NCBI RefSeq assembly: GCF_000383875.1
Contig: NZ_KB912891.1
Coordinates: 116,789-180,788, forward strand
Direction: 5' to 3'
DNA from: Caldibacillus debilis DSM 16016
GTDB lineage: Bacteria > Bacillota > Bacilli > Bacillales > Caldibacillaceae
Length of the DNA stretch: 64,000 nt
Positions 26,186 through 38,343 of the stretch are shown in pieces. The notes under the pieces were generated by a model, which saw only the letters and a program-made list of their open reading frames with translations, was not told where the DNA came from and searched no databases. The first letter of the stretch is position 1, and every line of letters begins with the position of its first letter. The position numbers and the translations under genes were made by a program.

Positions 26186-26315
26186 ATACAAATACAATAC
26201 AATTTTAATACAAATATGAAGACATTTTTTCGCCGATCGGGGAAAAACCATGGAATTACCTCATTTTGTAAAAAATAAATAATGAAAGACAAAAAAATTT
26301 GTTATATATTTGTAT
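26186..26315. promoter_or_regulatory. Repeated ATACAAATA sites between the GH4 and GntR genes
   Basis: ATACAAATA occurs at 26186-26194 and 26208-26216, and inverted (TATTTGTAT) at 26307-26315. The spacer is otherwise AT-rich and contains both divergent promoters. These are good candidates for the operator of the neighbouring GntR protein, which would explain joint control. The identity of the sites is an inference. Confidence 0.45.
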
Positions 26316-26349
26316 TTAAACATGGTGAAATTTTGGAGGGAATCTAATC

Positions 26350-27063
26350 GTGAACCGATCAACGCCTCTCTATCGGCAAATCGCATCAAGAATCAAAGAA
26401 GACATTATCTTGTCGAATTTGGGGAAGGATGAAGCGATCTTGCCGGAAAACAAACTGGCGGAAAAATACAAGGTGAGCAGGGTCACGATTCGCCGGGCGA
26501 TCGATTTGTTGGTGAAAGAGGGGATTTTATATAAAATTCAAGGCAGCGGCACGTATGTAAAAACGGAAAAGATCAATCACGATATTTACAAGCTTCAAGG
26601 GTTTACGGAGGAAATGCTGCAGCTGCAGCAAAACCCGATCAATAAAATCTTGGAATTTCGCCTGGAATATCCGGACCGGCAAGTTCGGGACATTTTGCAT
26701 TTGAAGGAAGATGAGCGGGTGTTTTTCGTACGCCGTTTGCGCTGTGTCGGGGAGGAGCCGATGATATTGGAGGAAACCTATCTGCCGGAAAAACTGTTCC
26801 CGGATCTGTCCGTTGAAGTGATGTCGAAATCCAAATACGACTATGTTGAAAGGAAAGGGTATCAAATTAAGGAGAGAAGAGGGGAGATTTCGGCGATTTT
26901 CCCGAACAAGAGCCTGAATCAATTGCTGCGGACGCCAAAAGACCTGCCGCTCATTTACATGTCTGCCTGGGCATATTTGGAAGACGGCACCGTATTTGAA
27001 TATACGAAACTTTATTTTCGAAGCGACAAATACACCTTTAAGTTTTCTTCCAAGCGGATGTAA
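26350..27063 (+). CDS. GntR-family (HutC/UTRA) transcriptional regulator
   Basis: A 237-residue repressor with an N-terminal winged helix (about 5-75: LPENKLAEKYKVSRVTIRRAIDLLVKEGILYKIQGSGTYV) and a C-terminal UTRA effector domain (about 95-235) that in this family senses sugar phosphates. GTG 26350 follows GGAGGG. It is divergent from the GH4-chbG-EIICB operon and most likely controls it, inactivated by the phosphorylated substrate. The effector is unknown. Confidence 0.88.
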   Translation: MNRSTPLYRQIASRIKEDIILSNLGKDEAILPENKLAEKYKVSRVTIRRAIDLLVKEGILYKIQGSGTYVKTEKINHDIYKLQGFTEEMLQLQQNPINKILEFRLEYPDRQVRDILHLKEDERVFFVRRLRCVGEEPMILEETYLPEKLFPDLSVEVMSKSKYDYVERKGYQIKERRGEISAIFPNKSLNQLLRTPKDLPLIYMSAWAYLEDGTVFEYTKLYFRSDKYTFKFSSKRM

Positions 27064-27120
27064 GGCGGCTAAGGAAGGGCCGGTCCCTTTCGCCAAGTTT
27101 CTGAAAATGCATATCAAGGC

Positions 27121-27233
27121 GATGAAGTCCAAAAATTTGTGTAAAAAGAAGCGGGCGCAAAGCGGATCCATTCCCGGAAGGCGATGTTCCCTTGACTGGG
27201 AGCAGGATTTTACACAAATAGGAGGACTTGATC
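27121..27233. mobile_element. MITE-like insertion element, copy 2 (113 bp), with 9-bp target duplication
   Basis: The ends are 26-bp imperfect inverted repeats (27121-27146 and 27208-27233), both containing TTTTACACAAA and GGACTT when read inward. TATCAAGGC stands immediately before (27112-27120) and after (27234-27242), a perfect 9-bp target duplication. The whole length matches copy 1 at 1880-1991. Nine-base duplications and this end sequence remind me of IS256-type elements, which is recall, not proof. It has no coding capacity and lies 57 bp past the GntR gene. Confidence 0.85.
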
Positions 27234-27242
27234 TATCAAGGC

Positions 27243-27652
27243 TCTTTTTGAGGGGCGCCGTCATGACAATCGGGTTTTTCATTTTGTTGCGGCATGTTTT
27301 TTCCGGTTTGGGCTGGGTCTTTGCGGCTTCCGGCGGAGACGGGGCCGTGGCCGGACCCCGGATGATGAATTCCCGGTTCAAATTTTCCTTTTTTCTCGCA
27401 GATTCCTTTTCCTTTGTTCATGATCCTGCCTTTCTGATACGGCATCAGCCGGAGAAAGGGCTGCCCGCCGCCAGAATGCTGGCCACGAAGATTTTATCCT
27501 CATAAAATTCACCGGCGTTGGCGGCAATCCCGTTTTGGTTTTTATTCCGAGAAACGGGCTGCCGATTCACGAACTTATCCCGTCTATAAAAACGTATCTG
27601 ACGGGCCCCATGCGTTCCCCGAATGCGGCTGCCGAAACAGCATGAGCAAATC
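27243..27652. other. Spacer downstream of the insertion element
   Basis: About 400 bp between the element and the leftward hydrolase gene. Open frames on both strands lack ribosome binding sites or recognisable protein sequence. No RNA or repeat was seen. Confidence 0.4.
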
Positions 27653-28501
27653 TTACGCATTGCCCAGTTCCGCAAATTGGCGCACCATCTCCTTGAATAA
27701 ATCCTCCTCTTCCAAAAACGGGACGTGGTTGCTTTGGTTGAACACGAACAGTTTGGAATCCGGCAGCAACCGATGGATTTCTTCCGAGAACGGGAGCGGG
27801 CATTGGGCATCGTATCTGCCGCAATAAATGAAGGCCGGAACGGGGACATGTTTTAATTTCTCCCGAATGTCGTAGTTGGGCAATTCGTGAAACGAAAAGT
27901 AATCCAATCTATTTTGCACGACCCTTCCGCTGCTCGGCCTGGAAAAATAGTCCTCGAATTTCTCCGGCCTGTAAAGGGACATTTCCGTCCATTCCCTCAT
28001 GGCCTTTGCCCGTTCTTCCTTCGCGGATGACGGGGATTTCAGGATGGAAAACAAGGCTTTCAGCCTTTTGTTCAATGGGCTTTTCGGACTGTACATGCTG
28101 CCTTCATGTTCCATGTAATCCTTGCTTGCGGAGGCCCCGCCGATCAAGATTTTTGTTAAGGAACGGGGGAAAATGGCCGCATAGACCAGCCCGAGCATCC
28201 CGCCGGCGGAATGGCCGGCGAATCCCCATTTCTCGATGCCGAGCGCTTCCCGGACGGATTCCAAATCCTTGCATGTTTCTTCCATGCCCAGTTCCCGCTC
28301 CGAATCCGCTTTGCAAGAGTTTCCCGCCTCTTTCAAGTTGGTGAGATAAACTTTGAAATGGCCGGTAAATGCATCGGCAAAATAATAGCCCCGTTCGTTG
28401 AATTCGCTATAGAAATGGGTAATGCAGAGCGGGCTGCCCTCGCCCCGGGTGAATATCTCGAACTTTCCCCTGCGGGTATCCGCCATTTCTCTTTGCCACA
28501 T
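27653..28501 (-). CDS. Alpha/beta hydrolase
   Basis: A 282-residue alpha/beta hydrolase with the nucleophile elbow GHSAGG (serine near residue 97), an acid in YCGRYDAQCP (near 235) and a final histidine in QSNHVPFLEE (near 261). The fold resembles proline iminopeptidases and haloperoxidase-like esterases, but a substrate cannot be assigned. AGGAGGT lies 7 bp before ATG 28501. It is monocistronic and points away from the methionine operon. Confidence 0.85.
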   Translation of the reverse strand: MWQREMADTRRGKFEIFTRGEGSPLCITHFYSEFNERGYYFADAFTGHFKVYLTNLKEAGNSCKADSERELGMEETCKDLESVREALGIEKWGFAGHSAGGMLGLVYAAIFPRSLTKILIGGASASKDYMEHEGSMYSPKSPLNKRLKALFSILKSPSSAKEERAKAMREWTEMSLYRPEKFEDYFSRPSSGRVVQNRLDYFSFHELPNYDIREKLKHVPVPAFIYCGRYDAQCPLPFSEEIHRLLPDSKLFVFNQSNHVPFLEEEDLFKEMVRQFAELGNA

Positions 28502-28975
28502 ACGAAAACCTCCTAAAAAAGAAAGAATCCCGGCCCAACGGCTGCAGTTGGCGGGGAAATGGAGCTCCCCGCGTTCCCTAAAAAGGAAAGCATCCTAACT
28601 CAACTTTTTTCATGATTCGCCATCCGGGCAGCGATTTCCTTCAGGAAAAGTTTTTGGCGAATGAACGGCCCGACCGGGCCGCGGAAAGGGGGATTCATCC
28701 GCGGATGAAGGAGGTTTTCCCTGCTGTATGGACAGCCATTCGGGATTCATCGCGAAGGATGGGTGGTGAAAGGAAAAATGAGCCATCCGCAAACGGTGAT
28801 GCCGCGCATATCGCCGGCCGCCCCCGGAGGCCGGGAAAAGCGGTCCGATCCGTTTGGGCCCGGCTGTCCGTGCGGCCAAAGGGCGGACCCGATCGGCCCT
28901 TCCGGCGGCCAAAAAATGGAAGGGATTTTTCCTGCCGAAAGGCCGCGGCGATTGAAGTTTTCCTTCATTTTTTTA
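28502..28975. other. GC-rich spacer upstream of the SAM riboswitch
   Basis: Nothing recognisable: no ribosome binding site-associated frame of note, no RNA. The 28600-28940 part is strikingly GC-rich and ends abruptly at the AT-rich metNPQ promoter. Confidence 0.4.
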
Positions 28976-29004
28976 TTGACATGGCTTAAGAAGGGTGATA
29001 GAAT
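28976..29004 (+). promoter_or_regulatory. Promoter of the metNPQ operon
   Basis: Consensus TTGACA (28976-28981), a 17-bp spacer and TAGAAT (28999-29004), about 40 bp upstream of the SAM riboswitch. Confidence 0.75.
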
Positions 29005-29041
29005 TTCAATCATCATGAAAATTTAATAAGGCAGTACCTAG

Positions 29042-29165
29042 CTCTTATCAAGAGAGGTGGAGGGATGTGCCCGATGAAACCCGGCAACCGTCAATGCGTA
29101 TGCATTGAAATGGTGCCAATTCACACAAAGTGAAGCGATTCACTTTGAGAGATGAGGGAGAGGTA
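29042..29165 (+). promoter_or_regulatory. SAM-I riboswitch (S-box)
   Basis: The leader has the S-box hallmarks: the CTCTTATCAAGAGAGGTGGA start with its kink-turn side, AGGGATGTGCCCGATGAAAC, CCGGCAACC, and the closing GAGATGAGGGAGAGG that pairs with the 5' strand (P1). Between them is a P4-type hairpin (CAAAGTGAA..TTCACTTTG). Binding of S-adenosylmethionine favours the terminator at 29186 and shuts off metNPQ when methionine is plentiful. Confidence 0.95.
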
Positions 29166-29185
29166 ATCGATTGTTTCGTAATCGT

Positions 29186-29224
29186 GCGCCTTTCTGCTCA
29201 TTGTGGAAAGGCGCTTTCCTTTTA
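29186..29224 (+). terminator. Riboswitch-controlled terminator
   Basis: GCGCCTTTC (29186-29194) pairs perfectly with GAAAGGCGC (29206-29214), followed by TTTCCTTTTAT. It is the expression platform of the S-box. Confidence 0.9.
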
Positions 29225-29255
29225 TGGATGGCGACAGGGAAAGGGGTGGAACGTT

Positions 29256-30281
29256 TTGATCTCCGTGCAGAACTTAACAAAAATTTTTCCGGCGAAAAAC
29301 GGAGATGTTACGGCGGTTGACCATGTCAATCTGGAGATCAAAGAAGGAGAAATATTCGGGATTATCGGTTACAGCGGCGCCGGGAAAAGCACCCTTATCC
29401 GCCTGCTGAACGGATTGGAGACCCCCACGTCGGGTTCGGTCATTATCGACGGGAAGGAAATCCACAATATCCGCGGCGCGGAATTGCGAAAGGCCCGGCA
29501 GCAGATCGGGATGATCTTCCAGCATTTTAATCTCCTCTGGTCGCGGACGGTCCGGGAGAATATTTCATTCCCGTTGGAAATTGCCAAGGTGCCGAAACAG
29601 GAACGGAAAAAAAGGGTCGATGAGCTGATTAAACTGGTCGGCTTGGAAGGAAAGGAGGATGCCTATCCTTCCCAACTGAGCGGGGGGCAAAAACAGCGGG
29701 TCGGCATCGCCCGGGCGTTGGCGAACAATCCGAAGGTGCTGCTTTGCGACGAGGCCACGTCGGCCCTGGATCCGCAAACGACCGATTCGATTCTGGAGCT
29801 GCTCGTCGACATCAACCAAAAACTGGGCTTGACGATCGTTCTCATCACCCATGAAATGCATGTCATCCGCAAAATCTGCCATCGGGTGGCGGTGATGGAG
29901 GCGGGAAAAATCGTCGAGGTCGGCCCGGTCTTGGAAATATTTAAACGGCCGAAAGCGGAAATCACGAAACAGTTCGTCCGGCAAGTTACCGAAACGGAAG
30001 AACCGTCGGAAACCATCGAACATCTTTTCCGCAAATATCCCGAAGGAAAATTGGTCAAACTCACCTTCGCCGGGGAATCCGTCGAAAAACCGATCATCGC
30101 CAAACTGATCAGGGAAACCGGTCTGGACATCAATATCCTGCATGGAAACATTTCGCAAACGAGAAACGGCGCCTATGGTTTCCTGTATGTGCAAATGGCC
30201 GGAGATCCGGAAGCGTTGGCGAAGGCCTTTGAGATCTTATCGGCGGAACAGATCGGCGTGGAGGTGATGAAAAATGTTTAG
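29256..30281 (+). CDS. metN: Methionine ABC transporter ATP-binding protein MetN
   Basis: The ATPase of the D/L-methionine importer. The 341-residue protein has Walker A GYSGAGKST (near residue 38), signature LSGGQKQRVGIARAL, Walker B VLLCDEATSALD, and a C-terminal NIL regulatory domain (about 265-341). The TTG at 29256 gives MISVQNLTK and has AAGGGGTGG 7 bp ahead; the frame is open further upstream into the riboswitch, but nothing there fits the family. It is the first gene of metN-metP-metQ. Confidence 0.95.
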   Translation: MISVQNLTKIFPAKNGDVTAVDHVNLEIKEGEIFGIIGYSGAGKSTLIRLLNGLETPTSGSVIIDGKEIHNIRGAELRKARQQIGMIFQHFNLLWSRTVRENISFPLEIAKVPKQERKKRVDELIKLVGLEGKEDAYPSQLSGGQKQRVGIARALANNPKVLLCDEATSALDPQTTDSILELLVDINQKLGLTIVLITHEMHVIRKICHRVAVMEAGKIVEVGPVLEIFKRPKAEITKQFVRQVTETEEPSETIEHLFRKYPEGKLVKLTFAGESVEKPIIAKLIRETGLDINILHGNISQTRNGAYGFLYVQMAGDPEALAKAFEILSAEQIGVEVMKNV

Positions 30282-30942
30282 CGCCATATTTCCGAATGTG
30301 GATTTGGCGAAAGCATGGCAAAAGACATGGGAAACCCTCTATATGACCGGAATTTCCATTATTTTTATATTTTTACTTGGAATTATTTTGGGATTATTGG
30401 TGTTTCTGACCTCGAAGGGCAATCTGTGGGAAAACAGATGGATCTATGGCATTATTTCCGGATTGATCAATATTTTCCGTTCCATTCCCTTCGTCATTTT
30501 AATCGTTTTATTGATTCCCTTTACGAAATTTCTCGTCGGGACGATGATCGGGGCAGACGCCGCCCTTCCCGCATTGATCATCGGTTCCGCTCCATTTTAT
30601 GCGAGGATGGTGGAAATCGGCCTGCGGGAAATCGATAAGGGGGTGATTGAGGCGGCAAAGGCGATGGGGGCAAACACCTTCACGATCATTTTTAAGGTTT
30701 TGCTGCCCGAATCGATGCCGGCATTGGTTTCCGGCATTACGGTGACCGCCATCGCCCTCGTCGGATATACGGCCATCGCGGGCGTCATCGGGGCCGGCGG
30801 CCTCGGCGACTACGCGTATCTGGACGGATTTTCGCAAAATCAAAACGATGTGACCTTTTTCGCCACCCTGTTGATCTTACTCATCGTCTTTATCATCCAA
30901 TTTATCGGAGATTTTATAACGAAAAAATTGGATAAACGATGA
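30274..30942 (+). CDS. metP: Methionine ABC transporter permease MetP
   Basis: A 222-residue permease with five hydrophobic segments and the EAA-type loop GVIEAAKAMGANTFTIIFKVLLPESMPA (near residue 130), which docks on MetN. It overlaps the metN end by 8 bp, so translation is coupled. It works with MetN and the lipoprotein MetQ. Confidence 0.95.
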   Translation: MFSAIFPNVDLAKAWQKTWETLYMTGISIIFIFLLGIILGLLVFLTSKGNLWENRWIYGIISGLINIFRSIPFVILIVLLIPFTKFLVGTMIGADAALPALIIGSAPFYARMVEIGLREIDKGVIEAAKAMGANTFTIIFKVLLPESMPALVSGITVTAIALVGYTAIAGVIGAGGLGDYAYLDGFSQNQNDVTFFATLLILLIVFIIQFIGDFITKKLDKR

Positions 30943-31145
30943 ACGGCCGCCGCAAGGACGGGGGATGGGTCCCGGAAAACTGCCGGAAATGGCGGGACAC
31001 CGGCCCGGTCTTTCCGGCTTCCGGAAAGGATCAAGATCCGGCAAATCCCTTCGGACGGGAAGGCCGGATCAAGGGTTCGGCGGCATTTGAAGCGGGTTAA
31101 TTGATCCGATAAGGATTGAAACAATAATACAAAGGGGGATTTTTC

Positions 31146-31979
31146 ATGAAAAAATGGCTTGTCGCACTTTTCGCTGTAGCCTTGATTTTCGGCCTTGCGG
31201 CCTGCGGGAAATCCGAGAAAACCGGAGGCTCCGATGAAGGGGAATTGAAAAAGATCGTCATCGGGGCGACGAATGAACCCCACGCCAAGATCCTGGAAAA
31301 GGCCAAACCGATCCTGAAAGAAAAAGGCATCGATTTGGATATCCGCACCTTCAGCAAATATGAACTGATCAATCCGGCCTTGAATGACGGATCCTTGGAC
31401 GCCAATTACTTCCAGCACATTCCCTATTTGGAAGCGCAAATGAAGGAATTCGGCTACAAATTTGCCAATGCCGGCGGGATCCATATCGAACCGATCGGGG
31501 TTTATTCGAAAAAGTACAAATCCCTGGATGAACTTCCCGACGGGGCGACGATCATCATCAGTAACAGCGTGCCCGACCACGGACGCATTTTGACATTGCT
31601 TGAGAAAAACGGGCTAATTAAACTGAAAGACGGGGTTGACAAGGTCACGGCTACCGTAAAAGATATTGCGGAAAATCCGAAACATTTGAAATTCAACTAC
31701 GAGTATGCCCCGGAATTGCTGCCCCAAATCTACAAGAACAACGAAGGGGATGCGGTCGTCATCAATTCCAACTACGCCCTCGACGCCGGATTGAATCCGG
31801 TGAAGGACAGCATCGCCATCGAAGATTCGGATTCGCCCTATGTCAACATCATCGCCGTCCGCCAGGGGGATGAAAACAAAGAAGAGATCAAGACGCTGGT
31901 GGATGTCCTCCATTCGAAGGAAATTCAGGACTTCATCCTGGAAGAATGGGGCGGAGCGGTCGTTCCCGTCGATAAATAA
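31146..31979 (+). CDS. metQ: Methionine-binding lipoprotein MetQ
   Basis: The substrate-binding lipoprotein of the methionine importer (277 residues). The signal peptide MKKWLVALFAVALIFGLAAC ends in a lipobox with Cys20. The mature part is of the NlpA type (VIGATNEPHAKILEKAKPILKEKGIDL; NYFQHIPYLEAQMKEFGYKF; the EYAPELLPQI and INSNYALDAGL segments near the binding site). AAGGGGG precedes ATG 31146. A 203-bp GC-rich gap separates it from metP, longer than usual in this operon. Confidence 0.95.
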   Translation: MKKWLVALFAVALIFGLAACGKSEKTGGSDEGELKKIVIGATNEPHAKILEKAKPILKEKGIDLDIRTFSKYELINPALNDGSLDANYFQHIPYLEAQMKEFGYKFANAGGIHIEPIGVYSKKYKSLDELPDGATIIISNSVPDHGRILTLLEKNGLIKLKDGVDKVTATVKDIAENPKHLKFNYEYAPELLPQIYKNNEGDAVVINSNYALDAGLNPVKDSIAIEDSDSPYVNIIAVRQGDENKEEIKTLVDVLHSKEIQDFILEEWGGAVVPVDK

Positions 31980-32112
31980 AAAGGGTGTGTTCCTCCTCCG
32001 GGAGCGTCTTAAGGGCCAAGATCGTCCGGCCCGATGCGGAAACCGTCCCGTTTCCGGGGACCGGGCGGAGCGGGGTTTCGCAAAGAAATAAAACGCAGAT
32101 GATTCCACGTCG

Positions 32113-32150
32113 AGTGTCCCAAAAATGGATTTTGGGGCACTTTCTTTTAT
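32113..32150 (+). terminator. Terminator of metNPQ
   Basis: A 12-bp stem (AGTGTCCCAAAA 32113-32124 with TTTTGGGGCACT 32130-32141, one G-U pair), followed by TTCTTTTAT. Confidence 0.85.
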
Positions 32151-32569
32151 CCCGTTTTCTGATAAAATAATAAGATCAAATCATCCGCAAGCCTCGAAGT
32201 CTCCCCGCAGATCCCGGATTTTTGATAAAATGGATTAAACAGAATCTTTGCTGATTTCCCTGGTTTCGTTCCCTTTCATTCATCGTTGATAAAATGGAAT
32301 CCCCAATCCGGCCGTTCCGTTTTCATTCGGCTTCAGGATCCCGGCCCGAACCCATCCGGAAAATCCCGTTCCCGCGGGCCTTTTCAGGAAACCGGACCCG
32401 GGCAAGGGCGGGCCCCAGGCCGCCGGACAAGAAGGGAAACAGCCGGCCAAGCCTTTAACCGCCATCCGGCCAAGGCTTCGGCAAGGATTCAAGGGTCTCC
32501 ATGTACGGCGGAAACCATTTTCCGTCCACATCTTGGTGATTGCATCCGTGGAAAAGTTAACCCGGCAAG
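32151..32569. other. Spacer between metNPQ and the suf operon
   Basis: About 420 bp, AT-rich at first and GC-rich from 32300 to 32520. I see no gene or RNA; the suf promoter follows. Confidence 0.4.
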
Positions 32570-32596
32570 TTGAATATACTTTTCATTTGTTATAAT
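32570..32596 (+). promoter_or_regulatory. Promoter of the suf operon
   Basis: TTGAAT (32570-32575), a short 15-bp spacer and consensus TATAAT (32591-32596), 57 bp before sufC. The short spacer might indicate dependence on an activator. Confidence 0.5.
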
Positions 32597-32652
32597 ATTG
32601 TAATGAGAATAAATTGAGAATGAACATTGAATGGAATAATGGAGGTATAGAC

Positions 32653-33450
32653 ATGGCGAGTTCAACATTAACCATTAAAGACTTGCATGTTGCCGTTGAA
32701 GGCAAAGAAATTTTAAAAGGGGTCAACCTCGAAGTGAAAACCGGCGAATTCCACGCCATCATGGGCCCGAACGGCACGGGGAAATCGACCCTTTCCGCGG
32801 CCATCATGGGCCATCCGAAGTATGAAGTCACCAAGGGAACCGTCACCCTCGACGGGCAAGATGTTCTGGAGATGGAAGTGGACGAACGGGCCAGAGCCGG
32901 TCTTTTCCTGGCCATGCAATATCCGAGCGAAATCAGCGGCGTCACGAACGCTGACTTTTTGCGCACGGCGATCAACAGCCGCCGGGGAGAAGGAAACGAA
33001 ATCCCGCTGATGCCGTTCATTAAAAAATTGGATCAAACGATGCAATTGCTGGAAATGGATGTCAACATGGGCCAGCGCTACGTCAATGAAGGGTTCTCAG
33101 GCGGGGAGAAAAAACGGAACGAAATCTTGCAGCTGATGATGCTCGAACCGAAAATCGCCATCCTTGACGAAATCGACTCCGGTTTGGACATCGACGCCTT
33201 GAAAGTCGTGGCCAAAGGGATTAACTCGATGCGCAACGAAAACTTCGGCTGCATCATCATCACCCACTATCAACGCCTGTTAAACTACATCACGCCGGAT
33301 TACGTCCACGTCATGATGCAAGGCCGCATCGTGAAATCCGGCGGTCCGGAATTGGCCCTGCGCCTCGAAGCGGAAGGATACGATTGGATCAAAAAGGAAC
33401 TCGGCATTGAAGACGAAACGGAAGATGAAGAGGTCGGGCAAGAAGCCTAG
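32653..33450 (+). CDS. sufC: Fe-S cluster assembly ATPase SufC
   Basis: SufC is the ABC-type ATPase of the SufBCD scaffold that builds Fe-S clusters. The 265-residue protein carries Walker A GPNGTGKST, signature FSGGEKKRNE and Walker B IAILDEIDSGLD; the EKKRNE variant is characteristic of SufC. GGAGGT lies 6 bp ahead of ATG 32653. It opens the operon sufC-sufD-sufS-sufU-sufB, the standard Firmicutes order. Confidence 0.97.
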   Translation: MASSTLTIKDLHVAVEGKEILKGVNLEVKTGEFHAIMGPNGTGKSTLSAAIMGHPKYEVTKGTVTLDGQDVLEMEVDERARAGLFLAMQYPSEISGVTNADFLRTAINSRRGEGNEIPLMPFIKKLDQTMQLLEMDVNMGQRYVNEGFSGGEKKRNEILQLMMLEPKIAILDEIDSGLDIDALKVVAKGINSMRNENFGCIIITHYQRLLNYITPDYVHVMMQGRIVKSGGPELALRLEAEGYDWIKKELGIEDETEDEEVGQEA

Positions 33451-33467
33451 GGGTTAGGAGGATGAAG

Positions 33468-36424
<2,957 letters not shown>

Positions 36425-36441
36425 AAAAGGAGGAATGATCG

Positions 36442-37839
36442 ATGGCGAAGAAAATGCCGGAAATCGGTGAATATAGATACGGCTTCCGCGATAAGGACGT
36501 CGCCGTCTATCGGGCAAAGCGGGGATTGACCAAAGAAGTCGTGGAAGAGATTTCCCGCATGAAAAACGAGCCGAAATGGATGCTCGAATTCCGCCTGAAG
36601 GCGCTGGACCATTTTTATAAACGGCCGATGCCCCAATGGGGCGGCGATTTGTCCGGACTGAACTTCGACGAAATCACCTATTATGTGAAGCCGTCCGATC
36701 GCACCAGCCGGTCCTGGGACGAGGTGCCGGAAGAAATCAAGCGCACCTTCGATCGGCTCGGGATTCCAGAGGCGGAACAAAAATATTTGGCGGGGGTTTC
36801 CGCCCAATACGAATCGGAAGTCGTTTATCATAATATGAAAAAAGATATTGAAAAATTGGGGATCATCTTTAAAGATACGGATTCCGCATTGAAGGAAAAC
36901 GAAGAGCTGTTCAAAAAATATTTTGCCACCGTCGTCCCGCCGACGGACAACAAATTCGCCGCCCTCAACTCGGCGGTATGGTCAGGCGGTTCCTTCATTT
37001 ACGTTCCGCCGGGTGTGAAGGTGGAAACGCCGCTGCAAGCTTACTTCCGGATCAACTCGGAAAACATGGGACAATTTGAGCGCACCCTGATCATCGTCGA
37101 CGAAGGCGCCAGCGTCCATTATGTGGAAGGCTGCACGGCCCCGATCTATACGACCGATTCCCTTCACGCCGCCGTCGTGGAAATCATCGTCAAAAAAGGC
37201 GCCTACTGCCGCTACACGACGATTCAGAACTGGTCAACGAACGTCTACAACCTGGTCACGAAAAGGGCGGTTTGCGAAGAAAACGCCACGATGGAATGGA
37301 TCGACGGAAACATCGGTTCCAAGCTGACGATGAAATATCCTTCCGTTTTGCTGAAAGGGGAAGGCGCCCGGGGCATGACCTTGTCCATCGCCTTCGCCGG
37401 GAAAGGGCAGCATCAGGACGCGGGGGCGAAAATGTACCATTTGGCGCCGAATACGTCCTCGACCATCGTGTCGAAATCCATTTCCCGTCAAGGCGGCAAA
37501 GTCACTTACCGCGGGCTCGTCCATTTCGGCAGGAAGGCCGACGGGGCGCGCTCCAACATCGAGTGCGACACGCTCATCATGGACAACAAATCGACTTCCG
37601 ATACCATTCCGTACAATGAGATTTTAAACGACAACATCTCCCTGGAACACGAAGCGAAGGTTTCGAAGGTATCGGAGGAACAATTGTTCTATTTGATGAG
37701 CCGCGGCATTTCCGAACAGGAAGCCACCGAAATGATCGTCATGGGCTTCATCGAACCGTTCACGCGGGAACTTCCCATGGAATATGCGGTGGAAATGAAC
37801 CGTCTCATCAAGTTCGAGATGGAAGGAAGCATCGGGTAA
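36442..37839 (+). CDS. sufB: Fe-S cluster assembly protein SufB
   Basis: The 465-residue core of the scaffold on which the cluster is built. It contains the conserved beta-helix, the [20 protein letters not shown] segment and the late [25 protein letters not shown] with conserved cysteine and acidic residues, ending in [31 protein letters not shown] precedes ATG 36442. It is the last gene of the operon; a perfect hairpin follows 15 bp after the stop. Confidence 0.97.
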   Translation: MAKKMPEIGEYRYGFRDKDVAVYRAKRGLTKEVVEEISRMKNEPKWMLEFRLKALDHFYKRPMPQWGGDLSGLNFDEITYYVKPSDRTSRSWDEVPEEIKRTFDRLGIPEAEQKYLAGVSAQYESEVVYHNMKKDIEKLGIIFKDTDSALKENEELFKKYFATVVPPTDNKFAALNSAVWSGGSFIYVPPGVKVETPLQAYFRINSENMGQFERTLIIVDEGASVHYVEGCTAPIYTTDSLHAAVVEIIVKKGAYCRYTTIQNWSTNVYNLVTKRAVCEENATMEWIDGNIGSKLTMKYPSVLLKGEGARGMTLSIAFAGKGQHQDAGAKMYHLAPNTSSTIVSKSISRQGGKVTYRGLVHFGRKADGARSNIECDTLIMDNKSTSDTIPYNEILNDNISLEHEAKVSKVSEEQLFYLMSRGISEQEATEMIVMGFIEPFTRELPMEYAVEMNRLIKFEMEGSIG

Positions 37840-37854
37840 TCCTTGTCATATCAT

Positions 37855-37886
37855 GGGTGCAGCGTTCATTCTTGTCCGCTGCACCC
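37855..37886 (+). terminator. Hairpin after sufB
   Basis: GGGTGCAGCG (37855-37864) pairs perfectly with CGCTGCACCC (37877-37886). The following AATTT is a weak U-tract, so termination may be partial or factor-assisted. Confidence 0.55.
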
Positions 37887-38343
37887 ACAATTTGCCCGCA
37901 AAAATTTAGATTTTGATTTGCGTGCCGCTGACACGACTCCAGCGATCCGTCCGCAATTTTCTTGGTCGCATGGAGGCCGGTGTCAGCGGTCATTTTATGC
38001 TTTCAACCCCCAAACGTTCGGATGCACATTTGACATCCTGCTCCCGGATCCAAGCGGCATCATCTGCTTGCCGGTCTGTCATTCGGATGAATTCCTCTCC
38101 TGGAACTTTTTTCATCATCTTGAACAAACCGGTTTCACTCCCGCGCATTCAGGATATCGATTCATTCTCCTTTTTGATTTGAGGGCTGCTATCCGTCGGA
38201 CCGCCCCTCCGGACATAATCGCACGGACGCCGGGACAGCATCGTCCTTCATTGTTTCGTGCCATCGCCCGATTCATGATCGGCAAAAATGATAATCTGGT
38301 CATACCGGGCTTGCCATCCATATACCTTATAAGAAAGGAGGCT
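37887..38343. other. Spacer between suf operon and cotA
   Basis: It contains a 10-bp inverted repeat (CCGCTGACAC 37925-37934 with GTGTCAGCGG 37980-37989). On the minus strand a short frame (about 42 residues, beginning MMKKVPGEEFIRM and ending ERLGVESIK) looks protein-like, but it has no good ribosome binding site and I do not recognise it. No firm gene is called. Confidence 0.35.
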
